A stretch of 8,143 nt of DNA from Nitrospirota bacterium (GCA_029879555.1 JAOUQB010000092.1:1-8143); one strand, 5' to 3'. Positions 1-6,640 are shown, numbered from the stretch's first letter. Translations and numbers: made by a program. The notes: a model not told the origin generated them from the sequence alone.

Positions 1-19
1 TGGAGTAACCTTATTTATT

Positions 20-763
20 ATGTCACAAAATAAGCATGCCACCCAAAAGGCTTCGGATGAAGGTGTGGTGTTTCATGTCCATGGCGTCACAAAAGTGTAC
101 CAAATGGGCGAGGTACAGGTGCACGCTCTGCGGGGAGTGGATCTGGATCTGTATAGTGGGGAATTTACCGTGTTGCTGGGTGCCTCGGGCAGCGGTAAGT
201 CCACCCTGTTGAATATTCTAGGTGGGCTGGATACTCCTACAGAGGGACATGTGTTTTATGGTGAGCGCGATCTAACTCGCGCAACTGAGAGAGAGCTAAC
301 CGAATACCGGCGTTATCATGTTGGCTTTGTCTTTCAGTTCTACAATTTGATTCCCAGTCTCACCGCACGGGAAAACGTGGCGGTGGTCACCGAAATTGCC
401 AAAGACCCAATGCAACCCGCTGAAGCCTTGCAACTGGTTGGCCTAGATGATCGCTTAGATCATTTTCCGGCCCAGCTCTCCGGTGGGGAACAACAACGGG
501 TGGCTATAGCTCGTGCGATTGCCAAGAACCCCAACGTGTTGTTGTGCGACGAACCGACCGGCGCACTCGATTCCAAAACGGGCATCGTGGTCCTTGAAGC
601 CTTGCAACGCGTCAACCAGGAATTGGGCACCACGACCGCCGTTATTACCCATAATGCCGGCATTGCACAAATGGCGGATCGGGTGATTTATCTGGCCGAT
701 GGTAATATCAGCAATGTGTGCATGAACCAAACCAAACTTTCACCCAGTGAACTAAGTTGGTGA
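20..763 (+). CDS. ABC transporter ATP-binding protein, LolD/MacB-type
   Basis: This 247-residue protein is the ATP-hydrolysing subunit of an exporter and should act as a homodimer on the cytoplasmic face of the inner membrane. All nucleotide-binding motifs are intact: an A-loop Tyr near 27, Walker [10 protein letters not shown] at 54-62, Q-loop Gln106, signature LSGGEQQ at 153-159, Walker B VLLCDEPT at 173-180 with Glu178, D-loop GALD at 181-184, and H-loop His211. The GALDSKTG stretch and the small size are typical of the LolD/MacB/FtsE branch, whose partners are FtsX-type permeases, and such a permease starts 6 nt downstream. The ATG at 20 has only a distant GGAG (2-5) upstream, so the ribosome site is poor. 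Family and role are firm. The substrate cannot be read from this subunit. Confidence 0.95.
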   Translation: MSQNKHATQKASDEGVVFHVHGVTKVYQMGEVQVHALRGVDLDLYSGEFTVLLGASGSGKSTLLNILGGLDTPTEGHVFYGERDLTRATERELTEYRRYHVGFVFQFYNLIPSLTARENVAVVTEIAKDPMQPAEALQLVGLDDRLDHFPAQLSGGEQQRVAIARAIAKNPNVLLCDEPTGALDSKTGIVVLEALQRVNQELGTTTAVITHNAGIAQMADRVIYLADGNISNVCMNQTKLSPSELSW

Positions 764-769
764 GCGGCG

Positions 770-3133
770 ATGAAAGCCATCGACAAAAAACTCTGGCGTG
801 AACTGTGGAGCATGCGCATCCAGGCATTGGCCATTGCCATGGTCATTGTCGGTGGCGTGGGTGTTTTCATCATGTCCATAAGCACCCTCGACTCATTATA
901 TGAAACTCGCGAAACCTATTATCGTGATCATCATTTTGCCCAGGTGTTTGCTTCACTCAAACGCGCCCCACTGTCATTGACGCAGCGCATTGAAGCCATT
1001 CCCGGCGTCGATAAGGTTGAAACGCGGGTGGTGGCCTATGTCAATCTCGACGTGGCTGGCTTTACCGATCCAGTGAGCGCTCACCTCGTTTCGTTGCCTG
1101 ATGGCAGTCGCGGCCTGTTAAACCAGATCTATCTGCGCAAAGGTCGACTGTTTGAACCGGGCCGGGACAATGAGGTGCTTCTTAGTGATGAGTTTGCCCA
1201 GGCCCATAGCCTGCGGGCCGGTGACACGATACGCGCCACCATCAACGGGCGGCGGAAAACACTCACTGTGGTCGGCCAAGCCCTGTCCCCGGAATACATT
1301 TATCAGATCGCGCCCGGTGCCATGTTTCCTGATTATCTGCGTTACGGGGTGCTGTGGATGGCACGAAAACCATTGGCGAGTGCTTATGACATGGACGGCG
1401 CGTTTAACGATGTCACGCTCACTCTGAGTAAGGGTAGTAATGAACAGGATGTCATTGAGCGCCTCGATGAACTATTAAAACCCTACGGGGGCATCGGTGC
1501 CTATGTGCGCAAGGATCAACTCTCCAATCGCTTTTTGACCGAAGAACTGAAGCAACAGCAAACCATGGCCACGGTGTTTCCGATAATTTTTCTTGGCGTG
1601 GCGGCATTTCTGCTCAACGTGGTGACCAGCCGTCTGATCAGTCTGGAACGGGAACAGATCGCCGGCCTCAAGGCCTTTGGCTACAGTAATTTTGCCGTCG
1701 GCCTGCATTATACCAAACTGGTGTTGATGATCGTGGGCCTCGGTAGCCTTGGCGGTATCGCGGCCGGCATCTGGATGGGCAAGGGTATGAGCAACATCTA
1801 CATGAAGATGTACAGCTTTCCATTTATGATCTATGTGCTTAAGCCGAAGGTGATTGTGGCTGCGGTAGTGATCAGTATGCTGGTTGGCATTCTAGGTACG
1901 ATCTATGCGGTGCGCCAAGCCGCCAAATTACCGCCAGCCCAGGCCATGCGTCCTGAACCGCCAGCTCTCTTTCGTGCCACCCTGGTCGAACGCCTGGGTC
2001 TGCAACGCTGGTTTTCCCAACCCACGCGGATGATATTGCGGCACATTGAACGCCGCCCCTTGAAGGCGCTATTGACTACTCTGGGTATTGCGATGGCCTG
2101 TGGGGTGATGATGATTGGTGGTTTTCAGGAAGGCGCGATCAATCACATGGTTGAGGTGCAATATGGCATGAGTCAGCGGGAGGACCTCATGGCTATTTAT
2201 ACGGAGCCGACCTCGCTACGCTCACTGTATTCCCTCCGCAGTTTACAGGGGGTGGAACATGTCGAAGGCTTTCGTCAGGTACCGGGAAAGCTTCAATTTG
2301 AACATCGTTTTTATCGCACCTTGGTGCAGGGCATTCAGCCGGACGGTAAATTGAAGCGACTGCTTGATACTGACTTACAGGCGATCGACTTGCCACAACA
2401 GGGTGTCATCCTTACGGACTATCTGGCCGAACTGCTGCACATCACACCCGGTGACATGCTGACGATCGAAGTGTTGGAAGGCAATCGCCCCACGGTGCAG
2501 GTGCCACTGGTTGCCACCGCCAAAGAGTATCTGGGTGTGAATGTCTATATGTCGCGCGAGGCACTGAATCGCCTGTTAAAAGAGGGTAACGCCATTTCCG
2601 GTGCCTGGCTAACAGTGGATGAACGTTACCAGCGCAAGGTGTATGCCGACCTCAAAGACATGCCGCGCATTGCTGGTGTGGTGGAACATACATCAGCGAT
2701 TCAGGCCTTCTACGATACCCTGGCTGAAACCGTGTTATTTTTTACATTTATCACGACCTTGCTCGGGGGTAGCATTGCCTTTGGTGTCGTTTACAACAGC
2801 ATGCGGATCGCCCTGTCCGAGCGCAACCGCGAACTGGCTAGTCTGCGCGTGTTGGGTTTCGAGCGTGGGGAAGTGGCCTATATTCTGTTGGGCGAACTGG
2901 CCCTACTCACCCTGGTGGCCATTCCGCTGGGTATGCTCTTCGGCTATGGTTTATGTGCCTACTTGGCATTTCAGTTTAACACCGACCTGTATCGCATTCC
3001 GTTGGTGCTGGGAATGAATGTCTATGCTTTTGCCGCCCTGGTGGTGATTGTTTCATCGCTTATTTCCGCTTTGATGATCTGGCGTAATTTGGCTCATCTC
3101 GATATGGTGGCCGTACTCAAGACCAAGGAGTAA
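770..3133 (+). CDS. ABC transporter permease with two FtsX modules
   Basis: This 787-residue inner membrane permease should be the membrane part of the exporter. Eight hydrophobic segments lie at about 18-40, 267-287, 316-337, 360-381, 432-452, 653-675, 706-732 and 751-771. They form two repeats of the FtsX pattern: one helix, a periplasmic domain of about 200 residues, then three helices. The first loop is 41-266 and the second 453-652. After the second helix of each repeat comes a related cytoplasmic motif, SLEREQIAGLKAFGYS (291-306) and ALSERNRELASLRVLGF (681-697), probably the coupling helix that touches the ATPase. One chain can thus supply both halves of the permease, as in YbbP-like proteins of about 800 residues. 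MacB or DevC carry one module and dimerise. It lies 6 nt after the ATPase gene and 4 nt before the adaptor gene. The substrate is unknown; a lipid, lipoprotein, peptide or hydrophobic drug is possible. Confidence 0.93.
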   Translation: MKAIDKKLWRELWSMRIQALAIAMVIVGGVGVFIMSISTLDSLYETRETYYRDHHFAQVFASLKRAPLSLTQRIEAIPGVDKVETRVVAYVNLDVAGFTDPVSAHLVSLPDGSRGLLNQIYLRKGRLFEPGRDNEVLLSDEFAQAHSLRAGDTIRATINGRRKTLTVVGQALSPEYIYQIAPGAMFPDYLRYGVLWMARKPLASAYDMDGAFNDVTLTLSKGSNEQDVIERLDELLKPYGGIGAYVRKDQLSNRFLTEELKQQQTMATVFPIIFLGVAAFLLNVVTSRLISLEREQIAGLKAFGYSNFAVGLHYTKLVLMIVGLGSLGGIAAGIWMGKGMSNIYMKMYSFPFMIYVLKPKVIVAAVVISMLVGILGTIYAVRQAAKLPPAQAMRPEPPALFRATLVERLGLQRWFSQPTRMILRHIERRPLKALLTTLGIAMACGVMMIGGFQEGAINHMVEVQYGMSQREDLMAIYTEPTSLRSLYSLRSLQGVEHVEGFRQVPGKLQFEHRFYRTLVQGIQPDGKLKRLLDTDLQAIDLPQQGVILTDYLAELLHITPGDMLTIEVLEGNRPTVQVPLVATAKEYLGVNVYMSREALNRLLKEGNAISGAWLTVDERYQRKVYADLKDMPRIAGVVEHTSAIQAFYDTLAETVLFFTFITTLLGGSIAFGVVYNSMRIALSERNRELASLRVLGFERGEVAYILLGELALLTLVAIPLGMLFGYGLCAYLAFQFNTDLYRIPLVLGMNVYAFAALVVIVSSLISALMIWRNLAHLDMVAVLKTKE
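3125..3130 (+). promoter_or_regulatory. Shine-Dalgarno of the adaptor gene, inside the permease gene
   Basis: AAGGAG forms the last two sense codons of the permease (Lys-Glu) and lies 7 nt before the ATG at 3138. The permease stop TAA sits between them. This placement supports the chosen start and suggests that the two genes are translationally coupled. Confidence 0.8.
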
Positions 3134-3137
3134 ATCG

Positions 3138-4343
3138 ATGCGCATTCCGTTGCGACAACATCCGATTATTGCGCTCATCGCTGTGCTGATTTGCGGCCTG
3201 CTGGTATGGGGATTTTGGCCGCAACCGGTGCCAGTCGAAGCCATTGCAGCTATACGGGCACCCCTGACCGTTACCATCGAAGAAGAAGGCCGCACCCGGG
3301 TGATCGATCGCTATATCATCTCGGCCCCCATAGATGGAGTAGCCTGTCGCGTGCAGTTGAATGTTGGCGATCCCGTAGAGCAGGGACAGGTGCTGCTGAG
3401 TATTACGCCGCTGGAATCACAGGTGCTGGATCCACGCAGTCGCGCTCAGGCGGAGGCGAAGGTTGCCGCTGCTAAATCAGCTTTGCAGGCCGCCAAACAA
3501 CAGGCCTTGGCTGCCGCCGCCGCGGAACAGCTTGCGGCCACTGAACTCAAACGGCAGCGCCCTCTGATGGACAAAGCGTTGATTGCACGGGATGTCTACG
3601 ATAAGGCTGTGACAGAAGTGAAGACCGCCACAGCTGCACGACGCTCCGCCGAGTTCACTGTCAAAGTCGCCAAGCATGAACTGCGATCAGCCCAAATGGT
3701 GCTGGACTATACGGCAGGCACGACCCGAGAACCTGCTGAACGGCTGCCGATTCGTTCCCCCATCACCGGAAAGATTCTGAAAGTCCCCCACGAATGCGAA
3801 GGCCCGGTGCGCACCAGCGACCCCCTACTCGAAGTGGGCGATCCATCGCTACTGGAAATCGAAGTTGATGTGCTCTCACCTGATGCCGTAAAAGTTAAGT
3901 TGGGGATGAAGGTACTGTTTGATCGTTGGGGTGGTGCGCAACCACTGGAAGGCATTGTGCGTATTGTCGAGCCCGTTGGTTTTACGAAAGTCTCCGCCCT
4001 GGGGGTGGAAGAACAACGGGTGTTGATCATCTCTGACTTCACCTCACCAGCTGAACAATGGCAGCGGCTAGGCGACGGGTATCGCGTGGAAGCGCGGTTC
4101 ATACTGTGGCATGAAGAGAATGTTCTGCAGGTGCCGGCCAGCAGCTTGTTCCGTTATCACAACGGTTGGGCCGTGTTTGTCATCGAAGGCCGGTATGCCC
4201 AACGTCGCGAAGTGAAAGTCGGCCAACGGAACGGTCTGGTTGCCCAGATACTGGAGGGTGTGAGGGAGGGGGAGATGGTCATCAATCATCCGAGTGATGA
4301 GGTTGAGGACGGAAGGAGTGTGAAGGAGCGTGAAGGAGCGTGA
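3138..4343 (+). CDS. HlyD/MacA-type periplasmic adaptor subunit
   Basis: This 401-residue membrane fusion protein would bridge the permease to an outer membrane channel. An N-terminal anchor helix at about 9-27 is followed by the split biotinyl-lipoyl domain (about 57-93 and 203-239). Between them lies an Ala/Lys/Glu-rich alpha-hairpin at about 98-195. A beta-barrel domain (about 240-325) and a membrane-proximal domain (326-401) complete the usual adaptor order. The hairpin tip carries an RLS-like TolC-docking motif, Arg139, Leu143 and Ala150, with Ala where Ser is usual. The start is set by AAGGAG 7 nt upstream. The last eight or so residues (SVKEREGA) are encoded by a tandem decamer repeat, and the stop TGA is the start of a repeat unit. 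In this family such adaptors work with ABC or RND pumps; the adjoining ATPase and permease make the ABC case clear. No outer membrane factor gene is visible. Confidence 0.92.
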   Translation: MRIPLRQHPIIALIAVLICGLLVWGFWPQPVPVEAIAAIRAPLTVTIEEEGRTRVIDRYIISAPIDGVACRVQLNVGDPVEQGQVLLSITPLESQVLDPRSRAQAEAKVAAAKSALQAAKQQALAAAAAEQLAATELKRQRPLMDKALIARDVYDKAVTEVKTATAARRSAEFTVKVAKHELRSAQMVLDYTAGTTREPAERLPIRSPITGKILKVPHECEGPVRTSDPLLEVGDPSLLEIEVDVLSPDAVKVKLGMKVLFDRWGGAQPLEGIVRIVEPVGFTKVSALGVEEQRVLIISDFTSPAEQWQRLGDGYRVEARFILWHEENVLQVPASSLFRYHNGWAVFVIEGRYAQRREVKVGQRNGLVAQILEGVREGEMVINHPSDEVEDGRSVKEREGA

Positions 4344-4360
4344 AGGAGCGTGAAGGAGCG
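4311..4360 (+). repeat. Tandem decamer array, four perfect copies plus one degenerate
   Basis: Four perfect head-to-tail copies of TGAAGGAGCG occupy 4321-4360. They are preceded by one copy with two mismatches, GGAAGGAGTG (4311-4320). The unit is 10 bp, so the array shifts reading frame from copy to copy. The stop codon of the adaptor is the TGA at the start of the third perfect copy (4341-4343). Each unit also contains AAGGAG, a Shine-Dalgarno-like hexamer. Replication slippage is the likely origin. Confidence 0.95.
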
Positions 4361-4487
4361 TTAATACTCGTTCCCAAAGCCCAATAAAGGGGACAACATA
4401 CTGAAGTTTGGTATGACCTGTCACGTGGTTGGATTCATTGTCTTCGTGTGTACATGTTTTTGATATTCAGAACCTACCTCAGTTGAG

Positions 4488-4507
4488 AGATTCTTGACCA
4501 AGAATCT
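4488..4507. repeat. 20-bp palindrome, possible operator or weak terminator
   Basis: AGATTCTTG and CAAGAATCT form a perfect 9-bp inverted repeat around AC. As RNA it would fold with about 8 pairs and a 4-nt loop. It is followed by TTTACTA rather than a clean U-run, so a rho-independent terminator for the transporter operon is possible but weak. The near-continuous symmetry fits a dimeric regulator site equally well. Confidence 0.55.
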
Positions 4508-4864
4508 TTACTAAGCCCACGTACCCGAAAATCAGTAAAATGTTTTAGAACAATCCGCCTCGATTGATGCGGCTTGAAGAGCCTTGAGGGCCATGATCGG
4601 CCAACTGCAAAACCGTACCTGTCAAGCCCCATGCTGTTTCAAAAATGGGCATGCTGGATCAATAACCAAAAATCATATGTCCCATTTCTCCGCACGGGAG
4701 GCGTGGTAACAGGCACCGGAAACATTGGACCTTCGTCATTCATGGCGAAAATGGAATGGTTTCTCCCTTCTCTTTCTCTGCGCACGGGTTTTGCTTTATT
4801 TATTTTCCGGTAAGGGTTTCAAGAGAAATCGGAAAGGGGGAAATGCCTTCTTGGCCGGAAGAGG

Positions 4865-4869
4865 GGAGG
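4865..4869 (+). promoter_or_regulatory. Shine-Dalgarno before the outer membrane protein gene
   Basis: GGAGG lies within a purine-rich run (4861-4871). It ends 10 nt before the GTG at 4880 and 13 nt before the ATG at 4883. The spacing favours the GTG, while codon type favours the ATG. The two choices differ by one residue. Confidence 0.6.
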
Positions 4870-4879
4870 GGCGTTTTTT

Positions 4880-5620
4880 GTGATGGCAAAAAGACTGTTG
4901 AAATATTTTCTTGGCTGCTGTCTCCTCATTGGAATGAACGCAGAGTGGGCGAACCCTGTTCGAGCAGAATTCGTGGTGGATCTCTACGGCGGATTGGCCA
5001 AGATAGAGGATAGTGACGTGCAAGTTCGGGAGTCCAATGTGCCCCAACTCGGGTTAGGGCCCGCCACTTCCCAAACATTCAAGGCGGAGGGGAAATTTAA
5101 AAATTCTTTCACGGTAGGTGGGCGTGTAACCTATTGGACGCAACGGTTTCCGTGGTTAGGCGCGGCCTTTGATGGCTCGTATTTTAAGGCCGATGCTAAA
5201 AACGGCAATATTGAGATCCCCGTTTACGGTTTTTCCCTGTTGATGATGATGCGTTATCCCTTGTTAGTGAATGAGCAGTTTCCCCAGGGAAGGTTGCAAC
5301 CCTATCTTGGGTTCGGTCCTGAATTTGCCTTCGGTAAAATCAAGGCGGAATTCGAAGAGAATGGGTTCAAAAGGAAGATTGAGGAAAGTGAGGGAGCCAT
5401 TGGTGTTGATGTGCGGACGGGACTGTTGTGGAAACTGGACCAACATTGGGGGATTTTTACTGAATATCGATTTGCCTATTTAAATTACGACTCGAAGGAT
5501 TCCGATAATTTCTTTTGTATCGGAGACAAAAATGATTGTCCGGAAAGCATAAAGTTGGAGGATTTCGAAGCCAAATTGACCACGCATCATTTTCTGATGG
5601 GTATTTCCTTCCGCTTTTAG
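4880..5620 (+). CDS. Small beta-barrel outer membrane protein, function unknown
   Basis: The protein is 246 residues from GTG 4880, or 245 from ATG 4883. It begins with a typical signal peptide: basic KR, a hydrophobic core at about 6-19, and a likely cut after VRA at 27-29. The mature part has alternating polar and hydrophobic stretches rich in aromatic residues, such as the segments around 79-87, 141-152, 174-184 and 190-203. It ends in GISFRF with a C-terminal Phe, the usual signal for insertion by the BAM complex. Size and pattern suggest an eight-stranded barrel of the OmpA-like or opacity type. A loop at about 204-229 holds two Cys (213 and 220) that could form a disulphide. A putative lipoprotein gene follows about 85 nt later on the same strand, so the two are probably cotranscribed. 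The barrel class is well supported; the specific role is unknown. Confidence 0.85.
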   Translation: MMAKRLLKYFLGCCLLIGMNAEWANPVRAEFVVDLYGGLAKIEDSDVQVRESNVPQLGLGPATSQTFKAEGKFKNSFTVGGRVTYWTQRFPWLGAAFDGSYFKADAKNGNIEIPVYGFSLLMMMRYPLLVNEQFPQGRLQPYLGFGPEFAFGKIKAEFEENGFKRKIEESEGAIGVDVRTGLLWKLDQHWGIFTEYRFAYLNYDSKDSDNFFCIGDKNDCPESIKLEDFEAKLTTHHFLMGISFRF

Positions 5621-5649
5621 CGACCACCGGTTTGTTCAATGTATTGTAA

Positions 5650-5656
5650 AGGAAGG
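5650..5656 (+). promoter_or_regulatory. Strong Shine-Dalgarno serving a short leader ORF
   Basis: AGGAAGG is followed after 9 nt by the ATG at 5666, which opens a 13-codon ORF. It is the best ribosome site between the two envelope genes. It is 47 nt from the ATG at 5704, too far to serve the lipoprotein directly. Confidence 0.6.
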
Positions 5657-5665
5657 CACCTGTTA

Positions 5666-5707
5666 ATGAACTTGGATTGGCAAAAATTGGTGAAGCAAGA
5701 TCAATGA
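5666..5707 (+). CDS. Possible 13-residue leader peptide coupled to the lipoprotein gene
   Basis: ATG at 5666 opens a short frame encoding MNLDWQKLVKQDQ, which ends at TGA 5705-5707. It has a strong AGGAAGG nine nucleotides upstream. Its stop overlaps the two in-frame ATG codons of the lipoprotein (5704 and 5707), giving ATGATG with the TGA inside it. This is the classic layout for translational coupling, and the lipoprotein has no good ribosome site of its own. The peptide has no hydrophobic core and no run of one amino acid as in attenuator leaders. It may be only a ribosome-loading device, or a chance frame. A frameshift that really joins it to the lipoprotein is less likely, because the joined N-terminus would make a poor signal peptide. 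Confidence 0.4.
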   Translation: MNLDWQKLVKQDQ

Positions 5708-6600
5708 TGTCCCTCGTTCGTAAAGTATCTATTTTTTGCCTCGCAGGAGTTTTCCTTCTCGTTCAATACGGCTGTGCCACAGATTCAGCTGCGTTGCCTG
5801 GCGAAATACGAGCGCAGTTGGGGAGGATCGCGGTAGTTTCAGCCCAGTACACGCCTGAGCCAGATTTTGAAGGCCCAGGAACAGGTTTTATCGAACACAC
5901 CAGTGGTGCCTGGAAGGGTTTGAAGTCTGGTGCAAAGGAAGGTGCGGCAAAAGGAATGGAATTGGGTACTGAGTATCATCCAGGAGGCTGTCCTCCTAAC
6001 TTAATAGGATTAGCTGCCTGCCCACTTTTTATGCTTTTGGGGCTTGCTGTGGGAGTCACCTTAGGGGCAACGGTGGGAACGGTTGCCGGAGGGGTGGGAG
6101 GGATGACGAAAGGGATGATACACCTCGAGGATGCTAATTCCTTTGATGAACACAAGATCGTAAGGAAGACGCTTGATTCCTATCTACAGAAACTTGGGAT
6201 GCAGGAACGCTTACGAAATGAGGTTACTTATTTCGCAAAACAAAAAACCTCTCATACCATAATCGAGCTTGAAGAAGAAGGTCCCACTCGACCTGGGAGC
6301 ATATTGGGTTATCAAAGATTGAAAAAGGAAAATTTCGATACGGTTTTGGAGGTGACTGTACTTTCGCTTGGCTTGAAGAGTACCAGCGCTTTCAACCCAG
6401 AATTTTCAGTATTCATAGTTGGCAAAGCGGACCTCCGACGAGTAGAGGACGACGCCCTTTTGTATCGGACCACTTTGACTCACACTTCTCAGCCTCAACC
6501 TTATGAAGAATGGGCCGGGGAAAATGTGTATGCCTTTCAGCGAGCGCTGAATGATGGCTATCGAAGTCTGGCTGAGCAAATCGTCGTCAAGCTCCTATAA
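5704..6600 (+). CDS. Putative lipoprotein with glycine-zipper segment, function unknown
   Basis: From ATG 5704 the protein has 298 residues. A longer frame opens at TTG 5677, but that would add nine polar residues before the signal sequence, so I prefer 5704 or 5707. The N-terminus has Arg and Lys, a hydrophobic core at about 8-20, and VQYGC with Cys24 as the likely lipidated residue. Gln at -3 is unusual for a lipobox. Residues 70-88 are rich in Gly, Ala and Lys. Residues 109-137 are a hydrophobic glycine-zipper-like stretch with GxxxG spacing (LAVGVTLGATVGTVAGGVGG), able to insert in or pack against a membrane. The C-terminal part (about 150-298) looks like a mixed alpha/beta domain that I do not recognise. 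It follows the beta-barrel gene and may act with it in the outer membrane. Confidence 0.8.
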   Translation: MMSLVRKVSIFCLAGVFLLVQYGCATDSAALPGEIRAQLGRIAVVSAQYTPEPDFEGPGTGFIEHTSGAWKGLKSGAKEGAAKGMELGTEYHPGGCPPNLIGLAACPLFMLLGLAVGVTLGATVGTVAGGVGGMTKGMIHLEDANSFDEHKIVRKTLDSYLQKLGMQERLRNEVTYFAKQKTSHTIIELEEEGPTRPGSILGYQRLKKENFDTVLEVTVLSLGLKSTSAFNPEFSVFIVGKADLRRVEDDALLYRTTLTHTSQPQPYEEWAGENVYAFQRALNDGYRSLAEQIVVKLL

Positions 6601-6640
6601 TATAAACATGCAAGAATGTTTATACGATGCGGGAGCCGCA
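6601..6640. terminator. Two stem-loops between convergent genes, possible terminator
   Basis: TATAAACAT-GCAAGA-ATGTTTATA (6601-6624) is a perfect 9-bp stem with a 6-nt loop, beginning right after the lipoprotein stop. TGCGG-GAG-CCGCA (6628-6640) is a second, GC-rich 5-bp stem. Neither is followed by a T-run on either strand, so the call as a terminator rests mainly on position between convergent genes. They might instead protect the 3' end of the mRNA. Confidence 0.4.

Larger units (their letters stand above)
4344..4879. other. 536-bp intergenic region without a convincing gene
   Basis: The region opens with the last copies of the decamer array. It then holds a short inverted repeat, CATAC/GTATG, at 4397-4415, a CACGTG hexamer at 4422-4427, a 20-bp palindrome at 4488-4507, and a GGCC-6-GGCC inverted repeat at 4589-4602. 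A related pair of TTTCTC...CGCACGGG strings sits at about 4685-4698 and 4773-4788. Reading frames across it show no recognisable domain and no good ribosome site. I could not find a convincing -35/-10 pair, although a promoter for the gene at 4880 should lie here. Confidence 0.7.

Noticed and set aside
1..19. The end of an upstream gene (GAG-TAA at 3-8)
   Set aside because: Only two codons would be visible, which is too little to call a gene; noted only as a possibility.
2619..3017. A 132-codon + strand frame inside the permease gene
   Set aside because: It is a Trp/Cys-rich out-of-frame shadow of the permease transmembrane region.
4311..4360. The decamer array as a CRISPR-like array
   Set aside because: The units are 10 bp and directly adjacent, with no spacers.
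4068..4424. A - strand frame across the decamer array
   Set aside because: It is antisense to the adaptor, and the Leu/His/Ser-rich repeats in it simply read the decamer backwards.
4494..4499. TTGACC as a -35 box
   Set aside because: No -10-like hexamer lies 16-18 bp downstream, and the string is part of the palindrome.
4574..4813. A 79-codon + strand frame in the intergenic region
   Set aside because: It has no recognisable domain, no ATG start or good ribosome site at its opening, and a sequence that does not look like a folded protein.
4880..4930. A lipobox at LGC in the barrel protein signal sequence
   Set aside because: The Cys comes at residue 13, before the end of the hydrophobic core, and a normal VRA cleavage site follows at 27-29.
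4756..5013. A + strand frame running into the barrel gene
   Set aside because: It overlaps the signal-peptide region of the well-supported barrel protein in another frame.
5677..5703. TTG at 5677 as start of the lipoprotein
   Set aside because: It would put nine polar residues before the signal sequence and has no ribosome site at proper distance; ATG 5704 or 5707 gives a normal signal peptide.
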